Below are positions 24,516 through 33,859 of a stretch of 45,993 bases of DNA, piece after piece. Position numbers and translations under genes: made by a program. Numbering within the stretch: position 1 is the first letter of the stretch; every line of letters starts with the position of its first letter. The notes under the pieces were generated by a model. That model had not been told where the DNA came from. It ran no database searches and saw only the letters and a list, made by a program, of their open reading frames with translations. Source of the stretch: an uncultured Victivallis sp. (GTDB lineage: Bacteria > Verrucomicrobiota > Lentisphaeria > Victivallales > Victivallaceae); assembly GCA_944389815.1 (NCBI GenBank), contig CALXNS010000010.1, positions 1-45,993 of the forward strand, in the 5' to 3' direction.

Positions 24516-27500
24516 ATGAAACGGTTGCTGCTCGGACTGGTCACAGTCGTCGCCGTCATTGCCGCAGGAGCTATGGAACTTCCGGAGGATTTCCGCTCCG
24601 GCTGGAAATTCAACAACGGCCCGGAATTTCCCGGTGCGAAGGGAAAACTCGAAAGCGCTCAGAATTCCGCGGAACTTCACGCCGACTTCTCCGGCGGAGG
24701 CGATTATGTGGAACTCACAAAGAACTTCGGCGGCAATGGCGTTCTCGCTTTCCGGCTGGAGACGGCCGGCGAAGCCGCCGGGGTCGGAATTCTCGCGATG
24801 GACGCCACCGGGGAATCGCATTTCTTCCGCCTGACGGCGCCACCCTCAAATAAACCGGATGAATGGTGGCAGCTGGCGCTGGATTTCCGTTCCGGCTCCT
24901 GTGGAGAAGTGCATTGGGGCGGCGACAACGACGGAGCTCTTCAACTGCCGGTTCGCCAGCTCTCATTGCGCATTCAGAAAAGTTCAACGAAAAATCCGGA
25001 GTCCGTAACCAAATTCCGCAATATGAAGCTCGACCGGGAAACCGTCGACTGGCGCGTCACTTCTCCTGACGCACTCTATTTTGAACCCCGGGAAGGCAAT
25101 CAGCTCTCCATTCAGCTCCCGAAAGGAATCACCCTTTCCGAAGAGGAGTGTTACGGCCGGATCTTCAATTACCAGCGTCAGGAGGTCAACGTCACCTCCG
25201 CGAAGTATGAGCCGGAAACGGGATTGCTGACGATCGACGTACCGGCATTGGAAGGATTTTATGAACTGGAATATCCGCAGCTGCATCTTACACCGATCGG
25301 TTTTACCGTCTTTCCGCCGGCGCCGGAAAAACCGGACCGCTTCTTCGGCATCGACGGGGCGTTCTCCTTCTTCGACGCGGTGGCGGCCGACCGCAGCCGG
25401 CTTCAGGCATATTTCAATATTCTATCCCTGAACGGGATCACTTCCTACCGCGACCGTCTCTCCTGGACCACGCTCGAACCCGAACCGGGAAAATTCGACT
25501 GGAGCCACGGCAAGCGCAATAAAGACGCCGCCCTGGAGATGGCCCGCTCCTGCGGAATCGATGTGCTCGAACTCTGGCACAACGCTCCCGACTGGAGCGG
25601 CGCCTGCAACGGAGTTTCACGGCGGGATTTCTACCCCTACCCGCGCGATTTCACCAAACTGGGCAACAGCTGGCGGAAGATTTTTCGGACGTGGAGTCAT
25701 GCATATCAGACCTTCGAGGTATGGAACGAACCGGAACTTTCCACCCTCGGACGCAATCTCCCCGGCGACCGCCTGACCGCGCTTCACAAAGCCATCTCCT
25801 ATTTCGCCCGGCAGGAGGCGCCGGATCTGCCCCTCGTCGGCGGCGTCTTCGGCGGAGAAATGCCGGAGCGGTTCTTCGAACCGTATCTGGCGAACGGTCT
25901 GGTCGAAGAGTCGGACATCCTCTCGTTTCATACTTACGACCGACCGGAAAACATGGTCTCTCTGGTCAGTGCGTGGCGTAAAGTTCTGGCGGACACCATC
26001 AAACCGTCGATGCCGCTCTATGTCACGGAAAGCGGCATGCCGTGGCACAACGGCACGCTGCCGCGCGCCGGATTCGAAGATGACCGGCAAAGCGCAATGA
26101 TGATCGCCGCCAAGGCCGCGGAACTCAAGGCGTGCGGCATCGAGCGCCATTACGCATTCGTCATGCCCTATTACCGCGAAGGCGGCAACAATTTTTCCAT
26201 GATCGACGCCAATCATACCCCGATGCGTTCCTTCGCCGCCTATGCGATGATGGCACGAATGCTGGCCAACAAAACCTACATCGGGGATCTTGAAAAAGGC
26301 AATACCACCCGATCCGCCCGCGTCTTCTCCGACGGACGCGACGCGGTCGCGGTCATCTATTCGGACAGTTGCGCCGCCTATCGACTTCCGGCGGGGATCG
26401 AGTTCAAGGCGGCATACGGCATCGACGGGCGCGCTCTGCCGCTCGGCGAAACCATCCCGAACCCCGACGGCGTACTCTATCTGACGATCCCGGAATCGGA
26501 ACTGGCCATGCGGCTCGACACCAATACCGACGCCATGCGGCTCCTGAAAGTCACCCGGTTCAAAAGCAGCAGCGCCAGGCCGGCGAAACCGGTGGTATTC
26601 CAGCCGGATCTGGATATCCGCAAATATCGTTACACGCGCGACAAGGGATATCAGCTTCCGGATCCGGCTCATGCGGAACTTCCGGTCTGGGTCAACAATC
26701 TTTCCGATCAGGAGATCACCATCGCGCCGACGGCGGAGCTTCCTGCTGGCGGCGTGCTGCTGGAACCCCTGACAGAAGAGCTTCGTCTCGCGCCGAATTC
26801 CCGCGAACGACTGATTCTCAAGGCGGATTTAAGCAAAGTTTTCGCTGATCGCGAGAGTGTCGGAGTCAGAATTGCCGACAAAAACGACCACGCCACGGCC
26901 GCCGTCCTGCCGCTCGCGGTCTACAAGGTCAAACGCGTCTCCGCCGAACCGGCGCGCACGCAGGGCGAATGGACGCCGCTTACCGAATGGCGCAACTGGT
27001 CAAACAAGGCGCCGCGACCGGAAATTCAGGGAAAATTCCGGTTCACCTGGCGTGAAAATCTGTTGATTCTGGAAGTGGACGTGATCGATGAACGCCCGGT
27101 CATTGCGCCTGCGGCCGTATCGCTCTGGCAGTTCGACTCCATTCAACTGGGCATTCAGCGGCTCGACGCCGACGGCATGCCGGGGCCGACGCGCGAATTC
27201 CTTGAAATAGGAGCCGGACAGACGGAGAAGGGACCGCTCTTTCATTGTTACAGTTTTCTGGTCAAACCGGAAAAACCCAATTCAAAACCGGGCATCACCG
27301 CCGAAGTCAGCCGGCACGATACGCTCACAAGTTATCGGTTGAGCATCGGGGCAACGGAACTCGGCGGCACACTCAAGGCGGGCGATCTTTTCGGATTCTC
27401 GCTCCTGATCAACGACAACTCCGGCAGCGGGCGGCGCGGTTATCTCTATTTCGGCGACGGGATCGGATATTCGAAATCGGCCCAGGAATTTCAACAACTG

Positions 27501-27524
27501 GAACTGGTCGATCAGAAACAATAA
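24516..27524 (+). CDS. Secreted clan GH-A glycoside hydrolase with C-terminal CBM9-like domain
   Basis: 1002 residues with a signal peptide (MKRLLLGLVTVVAVIAAGA). An N-terminal beta-rich domain of about 260 residues is followed by a TIM barrel at about 275-600 with the clan GH-A pattern: acid/base Glu405 in FEVWNEPELS and nucleophile Glu505 in LYVTESGMPW, about 100 residues apart. LSFHTYDRP precedes the nucleophile. After a middle beta region the C-terminal 170 residues (from about 825) resemble the CBM9-like/DOMON domain of the neighbouring gene. The family (GH39, GH5 or another GH-A group) and the substrate cannot be fixed here. AGAAGGAAAAG precedes the ATG. It is transcribed from its own promoter with a palindromic operator. 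Confidence 0.8.
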   Translation: MKRLLLGLVTVVAVIAAGAMELPEDFRSGWKFNNGPEFPGAKGKLESAQNSAELHADFSGGGDYVELTKNFGGNGVLAFRLETAGEAAGVGILAMDATGESHFFRLTAPPSNKPDEWWQLALDFRSGSCGEVHWGGDNDGALQLPVRQLSLRIQKSSTKNPESVTKFRNMKLDRETVDWRVTSPDALYFEPREGNQLSIQLPKGITLSEEECYGRIFNYQRQEVNVTSAKYEPETGLLTIDVPALEGFYELEYPQLHLTPIGFTVFPPAPEKPDRFFGIDGAFSFFDAVAADRSRLQAYFNILSLNGITSYRDRLSWTTLEPEPGKFDWSHGKRNKDAALEMARSCGIDVLELWHNAPDWSGACNGVSRRDFYPYPRDFTKLGNSWRKIFRTWSHAYQTFEVWNEPELSTLGRNLPGDRLTALHKAISYFARQEAPDLPLVGGVFGGEMPERFFEPYLANGLVEESDILSFHTYDRPENMVSLVSAWRKVLADTIKPSMPLYVTESGMPWHNGTLPRAGFEDDRQSAMMIAAKAAELKACGIERHYAFVMPYYREGGNNFSMIDANHTPMRSFAAYAMMARMLANKTYIGDLEKGNTTRSARVFSDGRDAVAVIYSDSCAAYRLPAGIEFKAAYGIDGRALPLGETIPNPDGVLYLTIPESELAMRLDTNTDAMRLLKVTRFKSSSARPAKPVVFQPDLDIRKYRYTRDKGYQLPDPAHAELPVWVNNLSDQEITIAPTAELPAGGVLLEPLTEELRLAPNSRERLILKADLSKVFADRESVGVRIADKNDHATAAVLPLAVYKVKRVSAEPARTQGEWTPLTEWRNWSNKAPRPEIQGKFRFTWRENLLILEVDVIDERPVIAPAAVSLWQFDSIQLGIQRLDADGMPGPTREFLEIGAGQTEKGPLFHCYSFLVKPEKPNSKPGITAEVSRHDTLTSYRLSIGATELGGTLKAGDLFGFSLLINDNSGSGRRGYLYFGDGIGYSKSAQEFQQLELVDQKQ

Positions 27525-27525
27525 A

Positions 27526-27570
27526 ATTCCGTCCGCTCCAGTGTCGCTTTCAGAGTCGGAGCGGCGGAAT
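27526..27570. terminator. Bidirectional hairpin between convergent genes
   Basis: ATTCCG-T-CCGCTCC pairs with GGAGCGGCGGAAT (13 bp, one bulged T) with an 18-nt loop, in the 52-bp gap between the glycoside hydrolase and CYTH genes. There is no T-run. Its position fits a shared transcription end. Confidence 0.55.
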
Positions 27571-27576
27571 GCAGCC

Positions 27577-28068
27577 TCAATTTGAATCACGTTCTTCCCA
27601 TTCGGAGAATGGTTTCCGGCTCAACGCGCCATTGGTGTAACGCGGATCGCCGGTCACCTCACGCCCCACCCATGGCGGCAGCGGAAAGGCGGTATCGACG
27701 CTGTCGAGTTCCAGTTCGGCGGTGAAGAGTCCGGCGTTGCGTCCGAAATACTCATCCACCTCCCAGACGAACCCCTGAAATGCGACCAGGTAACGGCACT
27801 TCTCCACCACCCGGTCACCGCAGAACTCCCGGAGCATCGCCTCGGCGTCAGCCACCGGAACGGTATATTCGAATTCGCTCCGGGCAAAACCCTCGGGGCG
27901 GCCTTTCACCGTGAGAAATGCCCGCTCCCCGGCGATGCGCACGCGAACGGTGGGGGATTCGCCGGGTACTCCGGCGAAATACCCCTGCACCATCCGGATG
28001 CCGTCGTCGGAAAATTCCCGCCACGCATCGGAAGCGAGAAGATATTTCCGTTCGATCTCAACTCCCAT
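27577..28068 (-). CDS. CYTH domain protein
   Basis: 163 residues. The family signature ExExK appears as EIERKYLL at residues 4-11, followed by basic and acidic strands (TVRVRIAG, FLTVKG, EFEYTVP, EVDEYFG, LFTAELELDSVD) that form the charged tunnel of triphosphate-handling enzymes. Bacterial members act as inorganic triphosphatases or thiamine triphosphatases and are often annotated only as CYTH. Asp/Glu and Arg/Lys residues for metal and phosphate binding all appear present. It is separated from galM by 6 nt, so the pair is co-transcribed. Confidence 0.88.
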   Translation of the reverse strand: MGVEIERKYLLASDAWREFSDDGIRMVQGYFAGVPGESPTVRVRIAGERAFLTVKGRPEGFARSEFEYTVPVADAEAMLREFCGDRVVEKCRYLVAFQGFVWEVDEYFGRNAGLFTAELELDSVDTAFPLPPWVGREVTGDPRYTNGALSRKPFSEWEERDSN

Positions 28069-28074
28069 GCCGGC

Positions 28075-29109
28075 TCACTCCCGGCCAAAACGATAAATCG
28101 TCCGCTGCGAATACACCTTTCCCGGTTCCAGCCGGGCGGAGGGAAATTCCGGATGATTGACCGCATCCGGCCACAATTGCGTCTCCAGACAGAAACCGCT
28201 TAACTGCGGATACCCGGCACCGCTTTTGCCCTTCGCACTGCCGTCGAGGAAGTATCCCATATAGAACTGCACCCCGGGAGCCGTCGTGGAAACTTCGAGC
28301 GTGATGCCGGTCCGGGCGGAACGTGCCCGGGCGACGTTGTTTTTCATTTCGCCGTCGCGGCTGGAGAGCACGAAATTATCGTCGAACCCATTCGGCTTCG
28401 TTTGCAGGATCTCGGCAAAACTCTTCTCACGGCGCAGATCGAAACAACTGCCATCAACCGGCGGATTCGCTCCGGTCGGAATCAGGAACTCCGACACTTC
28501 CGTATGCCGGTCGGCGGCAATCCGGATGAAATGATCACCGAATTCAAGCGCACCTTCGCCGTTGAGATTGAAATATGCGTGATTGGTCATACTGAGAACC
28601 GTGACCGCATCACTCACCCCACGGTAATCGATCTCCAGCGCATCGCCGCCGACGATCCGATACGTGACTTCGACGCACACCTTTCCGGGGAAACCCGAAT
28701 CCCCATCCGGGCTTTCCAGCGTCAATGTCAGGAAATCACGCCCCGCCTCCTTCACCTGCCAGAGGCGGCGGCCGTAACAATCGCCGCCGTGCAGACAGGC
28801 ATGATGCGGTTCATCGTTGAGAATGAGCTGATACTCTTTTCCGTCGAGCGTGAAACGCGCATTGCCGATCCGGTTGGCGTAACGTCCGACCAGCGCGCCG
28901 AAATAGGGATCGTTCTCGCGATAGTCCGCCGGATTGCCGAATCCGAGGAGAATATCAACACATTTTCCATTCCGATCCGGCGTGCGCACCGCAACCAGCG
29001 CGCCACCGAAATCGGTCACATCCACCTCGAACCCATCTTTGCCGCTGAGCGTGTAAAGCGTCGCGCAACCGCCATCGGGCAACTGGAAAAAATTGCGTTT
29101 TGTCGTCAT
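28075..29109 (-). CDS. galM: Aldose 1-epimerase (galactose mutarotase)
   Basis: 344 residues of the GalM fold. Interconverts alpha and beta anomers of galactose or glucose. Motifs seen: VTDFGGALVAVRTPDRNG, GALVGRYANRIGNARF, NDEPHHACLHGG with one active-site His, MTNHAYFNLNG with the second His, and the late ETQLWPDAVNHPEFPS segment with the catalytic Glu. No signal peptide, so it is cytoplasmic. The start overlaps the rnhC stop by 4 nt. The nearby glycoside hydrolase and YhcH proteins fit a sugar-catabolising lifestyle. Confidence 0.93.
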   Translation of the reverse strand: MTTKRNFFQLPDGGCATLYTLSGKDGFEVDVTDFGGALVAVRTPDRNGKCVDILLGFGNPADYRENDPYFGALVGRYANRIGNARFTLDGKEYQLILNDEPHHACLHGGDCYGRRLWQVKEAGRDFLTLTLESPDGDSGFPGKVCVEVTYRIVGGDALEIDYRGVSDAVTVLSMTNHAYFNLNGEGALEFGDHFIRIAADRHTEVSEFLIPTGANPPVDGSCFDLRREKSFAEILQTKPNGFDDNFVLSSRDGEMKNNVARARSARTGITLEVSTTAPGVQFYMGYFLDGSAKGKSGAGYPQLSGFCLETQLWPDAVNHPEFPSARLEPGKVYSQRTIYRFGRE

Positions 29110-30101
29110 GATAAACGTTCCTCCCCGCCGCCGTTCCCGCCGCCGGTCAGCTCCTGGTAGGTTTTGAAATGAGTCTTGGCGCAGCGGGAAAATATTTCAG
29201 CGCCGAACTTCTCAAATAACTTCTTTCCGGTTTCCCGCACCTGGGAACCGGCTCCTCGCGGCAGCGGCATTCCCACTTCCTGCTCCAGTTTCTCCATCCC
29301 CAGCAGGAACTGTTCGCGGGCGAGAATGCTCGCCGCCGCCACCGCCACATCGCTCTCGGCCCGGGTTCGCTGATCGAGTCTGATTCCCCGTCCGCGCGTC
29401 ATCAGAGCGCGTTCGATCAACCGTTCATTCGCGAACTGGTCCGAGAGCATCCGCGGACAATCCGGTACTTTTTCAAGCAGATTCTCGATGACCCGCGCAT
29501 GCCCCCACGCCAGAAGACGGTTGAGATTTCCGACCTTCGCGTAGAGCCGGTTGTACGCTTCCGGACCGATCAGCACCACGGCGTATTTCCCCGGCACAAT
29601 CTGACGAATCCGCCCGGCGATCTCCTTGATCCGCGCACTGCTTTTGATAAGTTTCGAATCGCAGCAGCCGATCCTGCGCAACTCCGGCCCGGAATGTTCA
29701 TCAACGCAGACCCCGGCAACCGCGAGCGGGCCGAAGAAATCGCCCTTGCCGCTCTCGTCGATGCCGCCGTGCGGATCGATCGGGCCTTCTTCGGCCTCGG
29801 ACACTCCGCCCGCGGCGGAACCGTTCACGTTGCCCCCGCCTGCCGGATCGAAGGAAAATGTGTGCAGAATCTCCGGCTCCAGGACGAACATGACGAAATC
29901 GGCGGTGCCGCTCCCCTGAACGGTCAGTTTGCCGCTCCGATAAAGCACGGCATTGACCTTCTCCACCGGATGTACCGCCTTCCAGTATGCGTAGGGCAAT
30001 TCCGAAAAATTCCATCCGCGTTCCCGCAGCAGCGCTTCCAATTCCCGCGCCTGAGGTTCGGAAACCGTACAGACAAAGTTGGTGACTTTTTTCTCCGCCA
30101 T
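29106..30101 (-). CDS. rnhC: Ribonuclease HIII
   Basis: 331 residues. The N-terminal TBP-like domain (about 1-85) binds RNA/DNA hybrids; the RNase H2-type catalytic domain begins with GIDESGKGDFFGPL (from residue 113), the RNase HIII form of the type 2 signature, and continues with CDSKLI, AWGHARVIENL, DQFAN and AVAAASILAREQFL. It cleaves the RNA strand of hybrids. RNase HIII has a patchy distribution (Firmicutes, Chlamydiae and others), which fits a PVC-type host. It lies 24 nt downstream of recR and overlaps galM. Confidence 0.93.
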   Translation of the reverse strand: MAEKKVTNFVCTVSEPQARELEALLRERGWNFSELPYAYWKAVHPVEKVNAVLYRSGKLTVQGSGTADFVMFVLEPEILHTFSFDPAGGGNVNGSAAGGVSEAEEGPIDPHGGIDESGKGDFFGPLAVAGVCVDEHSGPELRRIGCCDSKLIKSSARIKEIAGRIRQIVPGKYAVVLIGPEAYNRLYAKVGNLNRLLAWGHARVIENLLEKVPDCPRMLSDQFANERLIERALMTRGRGIRLDQRTRAESDVAVAAASILAREQFLLGMEKLEQEVGMPLPRGAGSQVRETGKKLFEKFGAEIFSRCAKTHFKTYQELTGGGNGGGEERLS

Positions 30102-30125
30102 GATGCTCGGTCCTTCGCGTCTCCG

Positions 30126-30740
30126 CTACTCCAGCGCCGTCCGCCCGTTGAGCGCCGCCGCGATGGTGGCGCCGTCGGCGTAGGATAAATTCGATCCCGC
30201 CGGCAACCCCAATGCCGGCTGCGTCACCCGCACGGGAGCAGATTTAAGCAGATTTGCCAGGTAAATCGCCGTCGCCCGCCCCTCGACATCCGGGCTGAGC
30301 GCCAGAATCACCTCCCGCACGCGGCCGGAACCGGCCACTTCGAGCAACCGGTTCAGGTTCAATCCGGAACCATCCTCGGCATCGAGCGGCGAAATCCGTC
30401 CGCCCAGCACCAGATAACGCCCCCGAAAATTGCCGCTCGCTTCAATCGCCAACAGTTGCGCGGCGCTCTCCACCACACAAATCACGCCGGCGTCGCGGTC
30501 GGGACGGCGGCAGATTCCGCAGAGTTCTCCGGCGTCGGCCCATGCGCCGCATTCGGGACAGCGGTCGATCTTCTCCGGCAGCGACGCGATGAGGTTGCCC
30601 AGCGCCGTCAGATTTTCCGGCTCCCACTCCAGAAGCGCCAGCGCCAGACGTTCGGCGCCACGGCGGCCGATGCCGGGCAGCCGTTTCAACGCACCGGACA
30701 ACGCGCCGATCGCTTCAGGATATTCGCCGGAATACGACAT
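30126..30740 (-). CDS. recR: Recombination mediator RecR
   Basis: 204 residues. Helix-hairpin-helix LPGIGRRGAERLAL, a four-Cys zinc finger (Cys61, Cys64, Cys74, Cys77 in CPECGAWADAGELCGIC), a Toprim domain (VICVVESAAQLLAIE...YLVLGGRISPLDA) and the Walker-B-like C-terminus are all present and of normal length. With RecF/RecO it loads RecA on gapped DNA. It starts 3 nt after the ybaB stop, the common ybaB-recR order; dnaX is not present upstream here. Confidence 0.96.
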   Translation of the reverse strand: MSYSGEYPEAIGALSGALKRLPGIGRRGAERLALALLEWEPENLTALGNLIASLPEKIDRCPECGAWADAGELCGICRRPDRDAGVICVVESAAQLLAIEASGNFRGRYLVLGGRISPLDAEDGSGLNLNRLLEVAGSGRVREVILALSPDVEGRATAIYLANLLKSAPVRVTQPALGLPAGSNLSYADGATIAAALNGRTALE

Positions 30741-30743
30741 CTT

Positions 30744-31067
30744 TCAAAACATCCCCGGCAGATCGACGCCGAGTCCTCCGGTCACTTCATTCATCTTCTC
30801 CTGAGCGGTCGCTTTCGCCGCCGCCAGCGCGGCATTCACGGCACAGACCAGCTCCTCGGAGAGCGCTTCGCGATCCTTGAGGGCCTCTTCGGAGATCGTG
30901 ATCTCCTTGACCCGGAAATCGCCGGACACGGTCACACGCACCAAATTCCCGGCGGAGGAGGCGGAAAACTCCATATCCGGCATCTCCTCCTTGAACTTCT
31001 TGAGGTTGCTCTGAATATCCTTCGCCCTCGACATCAATTTCGCCATTTCGGCCAGATTACCAAACAT
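30744..31067 (-). CDS. ybaB: YbaB/EbfC nucleoid-associated protein
   Basis: 107 residues of the DNA-binding YbaB/EbfC family: an N-terminal helix MAKLMSRAKDIQSNLKKFKEEM, a beta hairpin (FSASSAGNLVRVTVSGDFRVKEITI) and a C-terminal helix ending in a Met/Gly-rich tail (GGLGVDLPGMF). It binds DNA as a dimer and is very often next to recR. GGATACGAAAGACG precedes the ATG with a moderate binding site. First gene of the ybaB-recR-rnhC-galM-CYTH run. Confidence 0.94.
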   Translation of the reverse strand: MFGNLAEMAKLMSRAKDIQSNLKKFKEEMPDMEFSASSAGNLVRVTVSGDFRVKEITISEEALKDREALSEELVCAVNAALAAAKATAQEKMNEVTGGLGVDLPGMF

Positions 31068-31121
31068 CGTCTTTCGTATCCTGATGATTCGTTCGTTTTA
31101 AATGCCTTTGTTGAAAACGGG

Positions 31122-31156
31122 GGGAACCGGCCCGTCGTCCAGACAAGCCGGTTCCC
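31122..31156 (-). terminator. Second hairpin after secDF
   Basis: On the minus strand GGGAACCGGC pairs with GCCGGTTCCC (10 bp) across a 15-nt loop, followed by CCCGTTTTC. It is the second of two hairpins after secDF and may help end transcription before ybaB. Confidence 0.5.
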
Positions 31157-31165
31157 TCCACGTCG

Positions 31166-31187
31166 AAAACCGGCTCCGACCGGTTTT
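31166..31187 (-). terminator. Intrinsic terminator at the secDF stop codon
   Basis: AAAACCGG-TCGGAG-CCGGTTTT on the minus strand: an 8-bp stem whose 3' arm ends in TTTT. Its 5' arm overlaps the secDF stop codon. Together with the next hairpin it separates secDF from ybaB. Confidence 0.6.
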
Positions 31188-33795
31188 ACTTCGCCGCCTT
31201 CGCGTCTTTCGGCAGATTCGCCGCAGCGGCACTCTGCCGTTTCAGCGCCTTCTTGTGCCACGAGGAGACCAGCGGAGCGGCGATGAAGATCGACGAATAC
31301 GTTCCGACGATGATTCCGAGCATCATCACCAGCACGAAGTCGTTGATCGCCACCCCGCCGCCGATGAAGAGCACGAAGACCACGATGAAGGTGGTCAGAC
31401 TGGTCAGAATCGTGCGGTTCAGCGTCTGATTGATCGACATGTTGACGTTTTCAAGGAATGACGTGCCGGGGTTGAGCCGCACATTCTCCCGGATCCGGTC
31501 GAAAACGACCACTTTGTCGTTCATCGAATATCCGATCACCGTCAGCAGCGCGGCAATCACCGTCAGCGAAACGCTCCGCCCCAGCGCCAGATAGATTCCC
31601 ATCACCACGATCACGTCGTGGAAAAGCGCAAGCAGACTCGACAATGCGTAGGTGAATTCATACCGCAGCGACACGTAGATCACGATTCCGATCATCGAGA
31701 AGAAGATCGCCCAGAGCGCCGCCTTGATGAATTCCCGTCCGATCAGACCGCCGACGCGGGACTCCTCGCCGCCGCTGAACTGCGCCTGCGGGAATGCGTC
31801 ATTGAGCGTCGCCATCAGCGCATCGCGGGAACTGGACGATTCGCCGGAACCGTCCGCGGTCGGATCGCCGCGCAACAGAATCTCCACCTTTTGAGCATCC
31901 CCGCCGGCGGCGCTGTACTTGTAGGTGACCGTTGCGTCATATCCCTTCGCGAGAAGGAGTTTCTCCACCTCGGTCTTCGGAATTTGTTCGGCGTAATTGA
32001 ACGTGTAGAGCGCGCCGCCGGTGAAATCCACTCCGAGCATCGATTTCCACCGGACTCCGACCAGCACGAACGACAACAGGATCAGAAGTCCGGAGATCTT
32101 CAGCGTCTTCGGCCACATCGCGTCGAAGTTGAACCTGGTCTTGTCGAAGAACTGCATCATGTGAATCTTGTGCAGATTCGTGAACCGGAAGAGATAATCG
32201 AAAATCAGCCGCGTGACGAAGAGCGCCGTAAACAAACTCGTCAGAATACCGATGCTCAGCGTCACCGCAAACCCCTTGATCGAACCGGTTCCGACATACA
32301 TCAGAATGATCGAGGTGATCAACGTGGTCAAATTCGCGTCCAGCACCGCCGAAAAGGCGCGCTGATACCCGAGATCAATCGAATTCTGAAGACTTTTTCC
32401 GGTGGCCAGTTCTTCGCGGACACGTTCGAAAACCAGCACGTTGGCGTCGACCGCCATGCCGATCGTCAGCACGATACCGGCGATGCCCGGCAGCGTCAGC
32501 GTGCAGTCGAACGCCGCCATCGCCCCCAGGATCAACACGATGTTGAGCACCAGCGCGACCACCGACACCACGCCGGCCAGCCGATAATAGACAATCATGA
32601 AGAGCGCGACGAAAATCATCGAAATGATTCCGACCCAGACGCCGTTGGCCACGTTGTCCGCGCCGAGTTTCGGATCGGTGTCGAAGACCGCGTTGATCTT
32701 GATCTGGAACGGGAAACTGCCGCTGATCAATGCATCGGCGATGTTCTTGGACTCCTCGTCGGAGAAGCTGCCGGAAATTTCCGCTCCGCCGCCGGTGATC
32801 GCGTCCCGGATCGACGGTGCGCAATACAGTTTTCCATCCAGCACAATCGCCAGCTGGCGGCCGACGTTGTTCGACGTGACCCGGGCGAAATCCTCCGCGC
32901 CCTGCTGGTTGAAACGCAGCATGATCTTGCGCTGACCGAATTCATCCTTGCTCACGAAGGCGTTCGTGACGCCCTTTCCGTTCATCTGAGCCCGTTTCTC
33001 CACCAGGAAAAACTCCTCGTGCATCTTCCCCTCCGACGGGACGAACTCCTGCGTGCTGAGCAATTCATATCCGATCGGCACCGTGAACGCCGCCGGATTG
33101 GCCTTGTATTCGGCGATCAGCCGGGCGTTTTCCGGGTGCACCAGCCGGAAATTCAATTTGGCGCTCATCTTGATCAGATTGAGCAGTTCGAGTTTTTCAT
33201 CGCGGCTCACCACCGGCGCGCGCAATGCAACGTAATCACTGCCGGACGGTGCGATTTCCGCCTCGAAGATCTTTTTATTCTCCAACCGGGTGCGCAGAAT
33301 TTCGATGGCGATATCACGGTAACGGTCGAATTCGGCCCGCAGCCGGCTCTCGAATTCCTCCCGGCTTTCTCCGTTCTTGCCGTCGCCTTTGATCTCGGCG
33401 AGAAAATCCTCGTCGGGCACCAGCTGGAGAATGAATTCCACGCCGCCATTCAAATCGAGTCCGAGACGGATCGAACTTGCGGCATGTTTCCGAATCATGC
33501 TCATCACGTCGCGGTTATCCTGGTAATCGCCCTCCGGAACCAGCGGCCTCAGATCCAATCCGCGTGCATCAGCCGCCTGCAGCAGCGCCTGCGACTGATA
33601 CAATTCCGGCTGGGCCGCCTGAAGGGCCTGTGCTTCCTTCACGACAGCATTCGCCTCCGGATTCGACGGATCTTTGAGCACGGAGAGGAACGTTTCATAA
33701 TAATCGCGTTCCACCAGCGGATGAATGGACACGGCGAACACCAGAATCACCACCAGCGTAATCGCCGTCCGCAGAAACAACGGTCGTTTGTTCAT
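31186..33795 (-). CDS. secDF: Fused protein-export subunit SecDF
   Basis: 869 residues joining SecD and SecF in one chain, 12 expected membrane helices. The SecD half has an N-terminal helix, the periplasmic P1 head with LGLDLNGGVEF, and the TM4-type LPGIAGIVLTIGMAVDANVLVFERVREEL. The SecF half begins at about residue 585 with VDFTGGALYTF and has the matching VIGYSMNDKVVVFDRIRENV. It pulls exported proteins out of the SecYEG channel using the proton-motive force. yajC, its usual partner, is 64 nt upstream. The fusion is normal in some Firmicutes, Bacteroidota and PVC members. Confidence 0.95.
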   Translation of the reverse strand: MNKRPLFLRTAITLVVILVFAVSIHPLVERDYYETFLSVLKDPSNPEANAVVKEAQALQAAQPELYQSQALLQAADARGLDLRPLVPEGDYQDNRDVMSMIRKHAASSIRLGLDLNGGVEFILQLVPDEDFLAEIKGDGKNGESREEFESRLRAEFDRYRDIAIEILRTRLENKKIFEAEIAPSGSDYVALRAPVVSRDEKLELLNLIKMSAKLNFRLVHPENARLIAEYKANPAAFTVPIGYELLSTQEFVPSEGKMHEEFFLVEKRAQMNGKGVTNAFVSKDEFGQRKIMLRFNQQGAEDFARVTSNNVGRQLAIVLDGKLYCAPSIRDAITGGGAEISGSFSDEESKNIADALISGSFPFQIKINAVFDTDPKLGADNVANGVWVGIISMIFVALFMIVYYRLAGVVSVVALVLNIVLILGAMAAFDCTLTLPGIAGIVLTIGMAVDANVLVFERVREELATGKSLQNSIDLGYQRAFSAVLDANLTTLITSIILMYVGTGSIKGFAVTLSIGILTSLFTALFVTRLIFDYLFRFTNLHKIHMMQFFDKTRFNFDAMWPKTLKISGLLILLSFVLVGVRWKSMLGVDFTGGALYTFNYAEQIPKTEVEKLLLAKGYDATVTYKYSAAGGDAQKVEILLRGDPTADGSGESSSSRDALMATLNDAFPQAQFSGGEESRVGGLIGREFIKAALWAIFFSMIGIVIYVSLRYEFTYALSSLLALFHDVIVVMGIYLALGRSVSLTVIAALLTVIGYSMNDKVVVFDRIRENVRLNPGTSFLENVNMSINQTLNRTILTSLTTFIVVFVLFIGGGVAINDFVLVMMLGIIVGTYSSIFIAAPLVSSWHKKALKRQSAAAANLPKDAKAAK

Positions 33796-33859
33796 CAGAA
33801 ATAAACTCCGGAATTAACCTATTGCAGAAAACATCTGATTCTTTCTTCTCTAAACTTAC

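Noticed and set aside
31618..33804. Long plus-strand open frame of about 730 codons
   Set aside because: It runs antisense to secDF, which matches a known family throughout. The plus frame is rich in Arg, His and Gln and has no recognisable domain.
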